Assembly (NCBI GenBank): GCA_934090775.1
Contig: CAKOKF010000035.1
Coordinates: 1 to 11,032, forward strand
Direction: 5' to 3'
From: an uncultured Bacilli bacterium
GTDB lineage: Bacteria > Bacillota_I > Bacilli_A > RF39 > UBA660
DNA length: 11,032 bases
The notes below the pieces were generated by a model. That model searched no databases. It was not told where the DNA came from and saw only the letters and a program-made list of their open reading frames with translations. Position 1 is the stretch's first letter. Every line of letters begins with the position of its first letter. Positions 5,731 to 11,032 of this stretch are shown one piece after another. The translations under genes and the position numbers were made by a program.

Positions 5731-7833
5731 ATGTTTAATAATAATCAAGAAGAAAATGAAAATGTATTAGAAAAATATGGTCGTAATATAAATGAAGAGG
5801 TCAAGAAAAGAAAAATTGATCCCGTAATTGGTCGTGATGAAGAAATTAGAAGTATTACTAAAGTTTTATCACGAAAAACAAAAAATAACCCGGTATTGAT
5901 TGGGGAACCAGGTGTCGGTAAAACTGCTATTGTTGAAGGATTAGCTCAAAGAATTGTTAAAGGAGATGTTCCTAGTACCTTAAAAGATAAAACCGTTTGG
6001 GAACTTAACATGGCTTCTTTAATTGCTGGTGCTAAATATCGTGGTGAATTTGAAGAAAGACTTAAAAAAGTTTTAGATGAAATTAAGAAGAGCGAAGGTA
6101 ATATCATCATGTTTATTGATGAAATTCATATGATCGTTGGCACAGGTGCTATCGAAGGAGCAATGGATACTGGTAATATCTTAAAACCAATGCTTGCTCG
6201 TGGTGAAATTCATGTAATTGGTGCAACTACATTAAATGAATATCGTAAATATATTGAAAAAGATGGTGCTTTAGAACGCCGCTTTCAAAAAATAATTGTT
6301 CATGAACCAACTCTTGAAGATACTATAACTATATTAAGAGGCTTAAAAGAAAGATTTGAGATTCATCATGGTGTTACTATCCAGGATAAAGCCTTAGTGG
6401 CAGCTGCCACTTTGTCCAATCGTTATATAACTGATCGTTATTTACCTGATAAAGCTTTGGATTTAGTAGATGAAGCTTGTGCAACAATTAGAGTTCAAAT
6501 GGATAGTGTTCCAACTAATTTGGATGAATTGACTAGAAAAATTATGCGTCTTGAAATTGAAAGAGAAGCTATAAAAAAAGAAAAAGATGAATTATCGCTA
6601 CGTCGCAAAGATGAAATAGATAAAGAATTATATGATTTAAAACTTCAAGAACAAGACTTAAGAAGCGCTTGGGAAAAAGAAAAACGCCTTAATGAAAATA
6701 TTAAAAATAAGAAGCAAGAGATATCTAAAGCTAAATTTGATTTAGAAGCTGCTGAAAATCGTTATGATTTAGAAACAGCCGCTCGTCTACGTCATGGAAC
6801 TATTCCAAAATTAGAAAAGGAATTAGAAGAGTTGAATTCTCAAGAGAAATCTCGTATTTTAAGTGATGTTGTAACTGCTGATGATATAGCAAATGTTATT
6901 AGTAAATGGACTAACATTCCTATTGCTAAATTAGTAAGTAGTGAAAAAGAAAAACTTCAACATTTAGAAGAAAACTTAAGCAAGAGAGTTAAAGGTCAAA
7001 AAGAAGCTTTAAGATTAGTAAGCGAAGCTATCATTCGTAGTCGTAGTGGTATTAAGGATCCTAATCGTCCAATTGGTTCTTTCATTTTTCTAGGGCCAAC
7101 TGGCGTCGGTAAAACTGAGGTTGCTAAAGCTCTTGCTTATGAACTATTTGATGATGAAAAACACATGATTAGAATTGACATGAGTGAGTACATGGAAAAA
7201 TATTCCGTATCTCGTTTAGTAGGCGCTGCTCCAGGATACGTTGGCTACGAAGAAGGAGGACAATTAACAGAAGCAGTTCGTCGTAATCCTTATAGTATCG
7301 TTTTATTTGATGAAATAGAAAAAGCTCATCCAGATGTCTTAAATCTATTATTACAAATTCTAGATGATGGTAGATTAACAGACTCTAACGGTCGTACAGT
7401 TGATTTTAAAAATACTATAATTATTATGACATCAAATGTTGGTAGTGAATATATTTTAAATAATGAACCTGAAAAAGTTGAACAAGAATTACACAAGTAT
7501 TTTAAACCGGAATTTATAAATCGTATCGATGAAGTAATAATGTTCAATAAATTAACTAAGGAAGTCTTATCAAGTATTTTAGATAAATTAATAAAAGAAA
7601 TAGAATTACGTCTAAAAGATTTAAACTTATCCATAACTTTAACACCAGCAGCTAGAAATTACTTTGTTGAAAATGGTTATGATGAATATTATGGGGCAAG
7701 ACCTCTAAAACGTTTAGTAAGTAGAGAGTTAGAAACAGTTCTTGCAAAGCAACTAATAGAAAACAGTATTAAAGCAAATTCTAAACTAGAAGTTGACTAT
7801 CAAAATGATAAAATAGTAATTAATCAAAAATAA
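5731..7833 (+). CDS. clpB: Disaggregase ClpB lacking the N-terminal Clp_N domain
   Basis: A 700-residue Hsp100 AAA+ chaperone that rescues aggregated proteins with DnaK by threading them through a hexamer. NBD1 has Walker A GEPGVGKT (58-65), pore loop AKYRGEFEER and Walker B IIMFIDEIH. A coiled-coil middle domain of about 105 residues (265-370) distinguishes ClpB from ClpA, ClpC and ClpE. NBD2 has Walker A GPTGVGKT (455-462), pore loop GYVGYEEGGQ, Walker B IVLFDEIEKAH and sensor-2 GARPLKR. No IGF/IGL-type ClpP loop was noticed. Usual ClpB is about 860 residues; the whole ~150-residue N domain is absent, as in mycoplasma ClpB and ClpB from internal starts. The frame is open back to a GTG at 5686, but that codon lies inside the CIRCE element and upstream of the -10, so it cannot be on the mRNA. 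The ATG at 5731 with AAAGGGG is the true start. Confidence 0.96.
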   Translation: MFNNNQEENENVLEKYGRNINEEVKKRKIDPVIGRDEEIRSITKVLSRKTKNNPVLIGEPGVGKTAIVEGLAQRIVKGDVPSTLKDKTVWELNMASLIAGAKYRGEFEERLKKVLDEIKKSEGNIIMFIDEIHMIVGTGAIEGAMDTGNILKPMLARGEIHVIGATTLNEYRKYIEKDGALERRFQKIIVHEPTLEDTITILRGLKERFEIHHGVTIQDKALVAAATLSNRYITDRYLPDKALDLVDEACATIRVQMDSVPTNLDELTRKIMRLEIEREAIKKEKDELSLRRKDEIDKELYDLKLQEQDLRSAWEKEKRLNENIKNKKQEISKAKFDLEAAENRYDLETAARLRHGTIPKLEKELEELNSQEKSRILSDVVTADDIANVISKWTNIPIAKLVSSEKEKLQHLEENLSKRVKGQKEALRLVSEAIIRSRSGIKDPNRPIGSFIFLGPTGVGKTEVAKALAYELFDDEKHMIRIDMSEYMEKYSVSRLVGAAPGYVGYEEGGQLTEAVRRNPYSIVLFDEIEKAHPDVLNLLLQILDDGRLTDSNGRTVDFKNTIIIMTSNVGSEYILNNEPEKVEQELHKYFKPEFINRIDEVIMFNKLTKEVLSSILDKLIKEIELRLKDLNLSITLTPAARNYFVENGYDEYYGARPLKRLVSRELETVLAKQLIENSIKANSKLEVDYQNDKIVINQK

Positions 7834-7853
7834 TTAAAATGTCTAGAACAAGG

Positions 7854-7877
7854 GTAGAGTATAATCTCTACTTTTTT
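7854..7877 (+). terminator. Rho-independent terminator of clpB
   Basis: GTAGAG (7854-7859) and CTCTAC (7866-7871) form a perfect stem around a 6-base loop, directly followed by six Ts. It lies 20 bases after the clpB stop. The loop happens to read TATAAT, but no -35 fits. Confidence 0.8.
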
Positions 7878-7901
7878 GGTTATTCTATAAACGGTGATTA
7901 T

Positions 7902-8525
7902 ATGAAATTATTATTTACATTTATAATATCATTCTTAATTTTAACTAGCCCAGTCTTTGCCTATGAAGTAAAAGAAAGTACGAACAAATATACATATAAA
8001 ATAGATATTTATGAAACCCCATTTCCCAATGTTAACGAAAAAATCAAAAGTTGGCTTAATAAAGAGCTAGAAAACTTTAAACAATATGAAAACTTTAACG
8101 ATATAAAAAATGATTTTTACACTGATTATGAACTCCATGAATATAACGGCATTTATTACTTACAATACAGTATTTATAGTTATACTGGAGGCGTTCATTA
8201 TTTTTTAATAAACAAGCAATTTACCTATAATAAAGATGGAAGAATGTTAGAATTAAAAGATTTTTTTGGAAATGATAATTATTTGGAATTTATTTCTAAG
8301 TATAGTTATGAAGAGTTAGTGAAAATCGCCGCTAATGAAGATAAAAATTGGCTAAAAGAAGGTACAAAACCATTAATTGAAAACTTTTCACTATATTATT
8401 TTGACAAAGATGGTTTACATATAACTTTTCCGCCATATCAAGTAGCATCTTGGTCAAGCGGTGCAATAAAAATTACTATTTCTAATTCTAAACTATCTAG
8501 TTTAATAAAACCTGTGGATAACTAA
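7902..8525 (+). CDS. Secreted DUF3298 / RsiV-like domain protein
   Basis: A 207-residue exported protein. Residues 1-20 form a signal peptide (MKLL, a hydrophobic core, SPVFA with cleavage after Ala20). The mature part resembles the DUF3298 fold found in the extracytoplasmic half of the anti-sigma factor RsiV and in PdaC-type deacetylases: YTGGVHY (94-100), a LKDFFGNDNYLEFIS segment and the closing TFPPYQVASWSSGAI (175-189), where the family has F-PYEVA-YA-G. RsiV uses this domain to bind lysozyme; here no sigma-binding part, transmembrane anchor or catalytic domain is present, so only a surface-binding role can be guessed. The frame is open to ATG 7839, but that extension crosses the clpB terminator; ATG 7902 has GGTGA upstream and begins the signal peptide. 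Its own promoter was not identified. Confidence 0.8.
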   Translation: MKLLFTFIISFLILTSPVFAYEVKESTNKYTYKIDIYETPFPNVNEKIKSWLNKELENFKQYENFNDIKNDFYTDYELHEYNGIYYLQYSIYSYTGGVHYFLINKQFTYNKDGRMLELKDFFGNDNYLEFISKYSYEELVKIAANEDKNWLKEGTKPLIENFSLYYFDKDGLHITFPPYQVASWSSGAIKITISNSKLSSLIKPVDN

Positions 8526-8540
8526 GCACTTATCCACAGG
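8511..8540. repeat. Perfect 11-bp inverted repeat containing two opposed DnaA boxes; possible terminator stem
   Basis: CCTGTGGATAA (8511-8521) and TTATCCACAGG (8530-8540) are perfect inverted repeats around 8 bases. Each arm contains the consensus DnaA box TTATCCACA in opposite orientation. The left arm overlaps the last codons of the secreted-protein gene. The RNA hairpin could help terminate that gene, but no strong T-run follows (CATCTTGCAAATTTTCC). Confidence 0.8.
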
Positions 8541-8551
8541 CATCTTGCAAA

Positions 8552-8604
8552 TTTTCCTTGCTAAAATCATATAATATGTATTATAATGTAATAGCAAAGG
8601 AAAA
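8552..8604. repeat. Long imperfect palindrome around the broken tRNA-Trp promoter
   Basis: TTTTCCTTGCTA (8552-8563) and TAGCAAAGGAAAA (8592-8604) are inverted, differing by one extra A. An inner palindrome ATAATA-TG-TATTAT (8571-8584) shares the same centre. The element spans the -35, the -10 and the predicted transcription start. Function unknown; it may be a regulator site. Confidence 0.55.
8558..8587 (+). promoter_or_regulatory. Promoter of the interrupted tRNA-Trp gene
   Basis: TTGCTA (8558-8563), an 18-base spacer and TATAAT (8582-8587), about 20 bases upstream of the tRNA 5' end. Its presence indicates that the truncated tRNA was once an expressed gene. Confidence 0.6.
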
Positions 8605-8607
8605 ATT

Positions 8608-8646
8608 AGGGACATAATATAGTGGTAGTATGACGGTCTCCAAAAC
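8608..8646 (+). pseudogene. 5' half of a canonical tRNA-Trp(CCA), cut off after the anticodon loop
   Basis: AGGGACA (acceptor 5' strand), TA, a 15-base D-arm with GTGGTAG, G, then the anticodon arm ACGGT-CTCCAAA. Layout and sequence follow the usual Firmicutes tRNA-Trp 5' half. After CTCCAAAAC the expected continuation CGT is replaced by TAC, and no T-arm, acceptor 3' strand (which would read TGTCCCT) or CCA follows. That missing 3' half is not found elsewhere in the window. It shares GGTCTCCAAAAC with the complete tRNA-Trp 245 bp downstream. The most likely cause is site-specific integration at the anticodon region. Confidence 0.8.
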
Positions 8647-8850
8647 TACAATAGTCAAAAACGGTTTGAAATGAGTTAAAGTGCCGAAATTACTGTGGTT
8701 GAACCTTATATAAAAAATAGAAAATTAGAAACTTTGTGCCAGTTTATGTGCCAGTGGATACGACTTTTTGAAAAGTCGTTAAAAATAATTGAAAATTATC
8801 ACCTAAATATGATATAATTTAGTGGCACAAATGAGTGCCACAAATAAGTA
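8647..8850. other. Non-coding segment between tRNA-Trp copies; probable attachment-site arm
   Basis: About 200 bp without a convincing gene. It holds two direct TGTGCCAG repeats (GTGCCA at 8736-8741 and 8748-8753, 12 bp apart), a perfect hairpin ACGACTTTT/AAAAGTCGT (8760-8779), an extended -10 promoter, and an inverted pair GTGGCAC (8822-8828) and GTGCCAC (8835-8841). Short repeated motifs beside a tRNA break are what arm-type binding sites of tyrosine integrases look like; this reading is inference. A short frame encoding about 45 residues lacks a start with a ribosome site. Confidence 0.5.
8789..8818 (+). promoter_or_regulatory. Extended -10 promoter of the complete tRNA-Trp
   Basis: TTGAAA (8789-8794), an 18-base spacer ending in TG-A, then TATAAT (8813-8818). 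The TGnTATAAT form makes this a strong promoter. Transcription would begin near 8825, inside the GTGGCAC/GTGCCAC inverted repeat, about 27 bases before the tRNA. Confidence 0.75.
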
Positions 8851-8851
8851 T

Positions 8852-8927
8852 AGGAAATTAGTTCAGTTGGTAGAACGCAGGTCTCCAAAACCTGATGTCG
8901 TGAGTTCAAATCTTACATTTCCTGCCA
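8852..8927 (+). tRNA. tRNA-Trp (anticodon CCA), complete with encoded CCA
   Basis: A 76-base cloverleaf: acceptor AGGAAAT/ATTTCCT (7 of 7 pairs), D-stem GTTC/GAAC with AGTTGGTA loop, anticodon stem CAGGT/ACCTG with loop CTCCAAA (anticodon CCA at 8885-8887), variable ATGTC, T-stem GTGAG/CTTAC (one G-T) with TTCAAAT loop, discriminator G and CCA. It reads UGG. Its halves pair only with each other, not with the truncated copy upstream, so it is a separate gene and not a rejoined host copy. The D-arm and stems differ clearly from the usual Firmicutes form represented by the truncated copy. Confidence 0.96.
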
Positions 8928-8963
8928 GACCATACACCGTTTTTAAGCGGTTTAGTATATATT

Positions 8964-8992
8964 AAGAAGCCTGCTAAGGTTTCTTTTTTTTA
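8964..8992 (+). terminator. Rho-independent terminator of tRNA-Trp
   Basis: AAGAAGCC (8964-8971) pairs with GGTTTCTT (8978-8985) with one G-T pair around TGCTAA, followed by a run of Ts. It lies 37 bases after the tRNA; the trailer contains a small ACCG/CGGT hairpin. Confidence 0.85.
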
Positions 8993-8994
8993 TG

Positions 8995-9036
8995 AAAAAA
9001 CGCCATTATTCTATTTGAATACTAGCGTTATTTTTT
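8995..9036 (-). terminator. Probable terminator of the ankyrin-repeat gene
   Basis: On the minus strand AACGC and GCGTT flank a loop of about 21 bases and are followed by TTTTTT. The flanking A and T runs can lengthen the stem, and it could work on either strand. It lies directly after the stop codon (9035-9037) of the frame-restored ankyrin gene, which supports that stop as the original gene end. Confidence 0.55.
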
Positions 9037-9198
9037 AATTATTATTGTTTTCAGAATATGTTATATTTACTTTAAATACTATATTGTCTATATCTTTTCT
9101 TCTATTGTCATTTGATTCTGTAATAATTAATTTCTTTAAATCTTTATAAAATTTTGAAGTCAATTCTCTAACATTATTTGGAAGAGGGGTATTGCCAG
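9035..9198 (-). pseudogene. Out-of-frame C-terminal tail of the ankyrin-repeat gene
   Basis: After the A5 run at 9199-9203 (minus-strand sense) the next frame stays open to TAA at 9035-9037 and reads like protein: GNTPLPNNVRELTSKFYKDL, then KKLIITES, and DIDNIVFKVNITYSENNNN at the end. Removing one A from the run joins it cleanly (NLNKK-TGNTPLP) to the upstream frame, giving a protein of 574 residues. The tail has no start of its own and is followed at once by a terminator. It is therefore best read as the displaced end of the ankyrin gene, by mutation or sequencing error. Confidence 0.65.
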
Positions 9199-10760
9199 TT
9201 TTTCTTATTTAAATTTCTTGCAGTATTATTTCTTATAGTTTCATCTTTAGAAAAAATACCATTAAATATCATTCCCATTTCCTCGTCTGTAAAATAGCCC
9301 TTGCTGTACATTTTTACCAAGGCTTCTTTTTTCATATAAACCAAATCCTTATTTTCTTTTAGAACTATCAAAACCTGTTTGTGATAATAATTTCTAATTT
9401 TAATTAAATCACTTAATGTATATTTATTAAAATTATCATATTTAACTGAAAATAATAAATTTTGAAGAATACTCAATAAATTTTGTATTTCTATTTGAAG
9501 TGAACCAATTTTAAGATCAATTTCAGATATCTTTTTATAAAACTTTTTCATTTCTTCATCACTACACTTATTTTTAATTTTAAATTCATTAAGACTTTCG
9601 AAAATATCTCGTCTTTTATCCTGAGTGTATGTATTTTCAATAATAATAAGGGCTCGTTGTAGCTTTTTTAGACGAATAACTCCAAGCTTATAAATTTCAA
9701 TTTCAATTTCTCTATATTCATCCTCGAAGTCAGAACAAGATAAAATTTTACTAAAATTATTTAAGTATTCTATATCTGTACTTTCTCTTGCAATTTTTAT
9801 GTTCTCTAAAACAATTTTTTCTATAATTGAATTATATTTATCCCAAGCTGAACTTTCGGTAGTTTTGTTATCAATATCTCTTATTAAATTTTCATATGTT
9901 ATGAGTTTATTCTTTAATCTAAATATTTTTTGTGATTTGGCTGCAAGGGATTCAAAAGATATATCATTAAAAATAAGTGTTAATCTATTTATAATTTCGT
10001 CTTTTTTTATGTTTAACTGCTCTTTAGACATTTTTGATAATAATAATTTAGAGTTAATAAAGCTTTTAGAGGTTGCAATAGTATTTTTGGGTTTCTCAGT
10101 AGAACCAGATAAAGCAGTTGAAAAATATTTTTTTAACCCAGCATGTTCTTTTAACAATCTTCCATACTTAGTTTGTTCCAATTTATATAAAGGTTCAAAA
10201 GAATTTAAATAAGCATATTTTTTTTGGGCTTCCTCTTCATAATAATCTAGAGCTTCTAAAATTGTCATACCCATCTCATCAACACAATTTATATCAAATT
10301 CAGGACCTAGAGCCTTTATAATTGGAATAATCTTGCCAGTATATATTTCACTAGCAATAGCGGCATGAATGATACTTTCACCATCTTTATCCTTTAAATT
10401 AACATTAAAGCCATACTTCTTGGCAAGTTCAATTAATTTTACAATAAATTTAGTTGAGTAAGAACATGACCGTACACCATTAAAATAACCATATAAGGCC
10501 ACATGAATAAAGGTATATCCAGTCCTTTTAGCTTGATAATTAACATCGTAGTCGTCTTTCAAAAGTTCTTCAATAAATACAAATACATCAGATTCTGGAA
10601 ACTTATTCCAAATGGTGGCATGCAGTAAATTACCAAAATCATTAATATCATCATCATCAAAAGCTAAATCAATTTTCTCTATGGTTATGTTTCCTTTGTT
10701 TTCTTCAAAAAACTTTCTTATTTTTTCATCCAAGAATGTATCCATATATAATGTTTCCAT
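9174..10760 (-). CDS. Ankyrin-repeat protein with long helical C-terminal region (frameshifted near the end)
   Basis: As read, a 528-residue protein. The N-terminal part (about 40-180) shows degenerate ankyrin repeats: FGNLLHATIW, a longer RTGYTFIHVALYGYFNG, DKDGESIIHAAIAS and EMGMTILEALDYYEEEA. From about 210 on the protein is Lys/Glu/Ile-rich and mostly helical, with likely coiled coils, and has no recognised enzyme motif. No signal peptide or membrane helix is seen, so it is probably cytosolic and works through protein-protein contacts; its function is unknown. The frame is open to a TTG at 10775, but that codon overlaps the upstream side of the GGAG site; the ATG at 10760 sits 5 bases after GGAG and is preferred. 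The final residues after NLNKK come from a shifted frame; the natural end is probably 9035. It lies between tRNA-Trp and an integrase fragment, thus probably cargo of a mobile element. Confidence 0.75.
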   Translation of the reverse strand: METLYMDTFLDEKIRKFFEENKGNITIEKIDLAFDDDDINDFGNLLHATIWNKFPESDVFVFIEELLKDDYDVNYQAKRTGYTFIHVALYGYFNGVRSCSYSTKFIVKLIELAKKYGFNVNLKDKDGESIIHAAIASEIYTGKIIPIIKALGPEFDINCVDEMGMTILEALDYYEEEAQKKYAYLNSFEPLYKLEQTKYGRLLKEHAGLKKYFSTALSGSTEKPKNTIATSKSFINSKLLLSKMSKEQLNIKKDEIINRLTLIFNDISFESLAAKSQKIFRLKNKLITYENLIRDIDNKTTESSAWDKYNSIIEKIVLENIKIARESTDIEYLNNFSKILSCSDFEDEYREIEIEIYKLGVIRLKKLQRALIIIENTYTQDKRRDIFESLNEFKIKNKCSDEEMKKFYKKISEIDLKIGSLQIEIQNLLSILQNLLFSVKYDNFNKYTLSDLIKIRNYYHKQVLIVLKENKDLVYMKKEALVKMYSKGYFTDEEMGMIFNGIFSKDETIRNNTARNLNKKNWQYPSSK

Positions 10761-10783
10761 ATAATCTCCAATCAATTAATACT

Positions 10784-10812
10784 ATTATATTTAGAGATTA
10801 GAAAAATAGCAA
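10784..10812 (-). promoter_or_regulatory. Promoter of the ankyrin-repeat gene
   Basis: On the minus strand TTGCTA (10812-10807), a 17-base spacer and TATAAT (10789-10784). Transcription would start near 10777, about 17 bases before the ATG at 10760, leaving room for the GGAG site. The -35 hexamer is the same TTGCTA as in the truncated tRNA-Trp promoter. Confidence 0.7.
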
Positions 10813-10861
10813 GATAATTTGTTTGTTAATTAAGGAGATATGTTTGTTAAAAAATGACTAA

Positions 10862-11032
10862 TTTATTTTAATATATATAAATTATCTTAAAGAAAAGATA
10901 AAAAACGGACAGTTAGAAGAAACAACATACGATGGATATTATGATTTAATTAATCTGCGAATATTACCTTATTTTAAAGACTTTATTTTGCAAGATATAA
11001 ATGAAGAAACTGTTGAAAATTGGTTAGGTTAT
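10862..11032 (+). pseudogene. Tyrosine recombinase/integrase N-terminal (core-binding) domain, no visible start, runs off the window
   Basis: 57 codons are open to the window end. After about 17 residues comes LEETTYDGYYDLINLRILPY, then FKDFILQDINEETVENWLGY, the SAM-like core-binding domain of phage and ICE integrases (pattern: ..TY..Y...I...I.PYF....L.dI....V..w). The catalytic Arg/His/Tyr domain would lie beyond the window. An in-frame stop at 10859-10861 lies just upstream and no ATG, GTG or TTG occurs before the conserved part. Upstream there is AAGGAG at 10832-10837 followed by ATG 10840, but that frame stops after five codons. The 5' end is therefore probably damaged, although an unusual start or a sequencing error is possible. 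It is divergent from the ankyrin gene. Confidence 0.6.

Noticed and set aside
7326..7634. Reverse-strand frame inside clpB
   Set aside because: Antisense shadow within the conserved NBD2 coding sequence.
7860..7865. TATAAT as a -10 for the secreted-protein gene
   Set aside because: It is the loop of the clpB terminator and no -35 or TG extension lies at a suitable distance.
7839..7901. ATG 7839 as start of the secreted DUF3298-like protein
   Set aside because: The extension is coded across the clpB terminator hairpin, has no ribosome site, and would bury the signal peptide.
8680..8817. Short plus-strand frame across the GTGCCA repeats
   Set aside because: No start codon with a ribosome site, no recognisable motif, and it overlaps promoter and repeat features.
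8608..8927. The intact tRNA-Trp as a hybrid of element 5' half and host 3' half from a ~245-bp remnant
   Set aside because: The host 5' half (AGGGACA, ACGGT) cannot pair with the 3' half at 8888-8927 (ACCTG, ATTTCCT), so that 3' half is not the missing host piece.
9190..9210. Programmed ribosomal frameshift at the A5 run
   Set aside because: The context is G AAA AAC, not a classic -1 slippery heptamer, and restoring the frame requires a +1 shift; mutation or error is simpler.
9799..10212. Plus-strand frame inside the ankyrin gene coding a hydrophobic peptide
   Set aside because: Shadow of the reverse-strand gene; hydrophobicity comes from reading Lys/Glu/Asn-rich codons in antisense.

Overview
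The window reads as chromosomal DNA of an AT-rich, low-GC Gram-positive (Firmicutes / Mollicutes-related Bacilli, perhaps an uncultured gut lineage). Reasons: strong AAGGAGG-type Shine-Dalgarno sites, TTGACA/TATAAT promoters, HrcA/CIRCE operators, and a ClpB without its N-terminal domain, as in mycoplasmas. The organism is probably walled: the window carries LysM, M23 and SleB-type wall proteins. TGG is the tryptophan codon and the tRNA-Trp anticodon is CCA, so the standard bacterial code applies. The species assignment is inference.

Left part (1-3060) is a cell-envelope neighbourhood. It holds the 3' end of a multi-LysM surface protein (+), a SleB/CwlJ-type wall hydrolase (-) sharing a bidirectional terminator with it, a CmpB-like membrane protein (+), and a reverse-strand pair: a phage-type holin overlapping a small M23 endopeptidase with a C-terminal LysM. 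No other phage genes are visible around the pair.

Middle part (3148-7877) is a heat-shock block controlled by CIRCE operators. htpG (Hsp90) has one CIRCE over its -35 with a one-base-longer spacer, and a second, near-canonical CIRCE over its start of transcription. It is coupled to a small membrane zinc-ribbon gene. clpB has its own CIRCE in the same promoter layout (the -35 TTGACA sits inside the CIRCE spacer). The longest reading frame of clpB starts inside the operator, so the true start is the ATG at 5731. A secreted DUF3298/RsiV-like protein follows after the clpB terminator.

Right part (8511-11032) looks like the edge of an integrated element. A canonical tRNA-Trp gene with its own promoter is cut off just after the anticodon loop (8608-8646). 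About 200 bp of non-coding DNA with GTGCCA repeats follows, then a complete but different tRNA-Trp (8852-8927) with its own extended -10 promoter. Beyond it lie a reverse-strand ankyrin-repeat/helical protein whose last ~47 codons are put out of frame by one extra A, and at the right edge the core-binding domain of a tyrosine integrase with no visible start. The simplest reading is integration into the host tRNA-Trp by an element that carries its own replacement tRNA-Trp. The other element end should lie outside the window.
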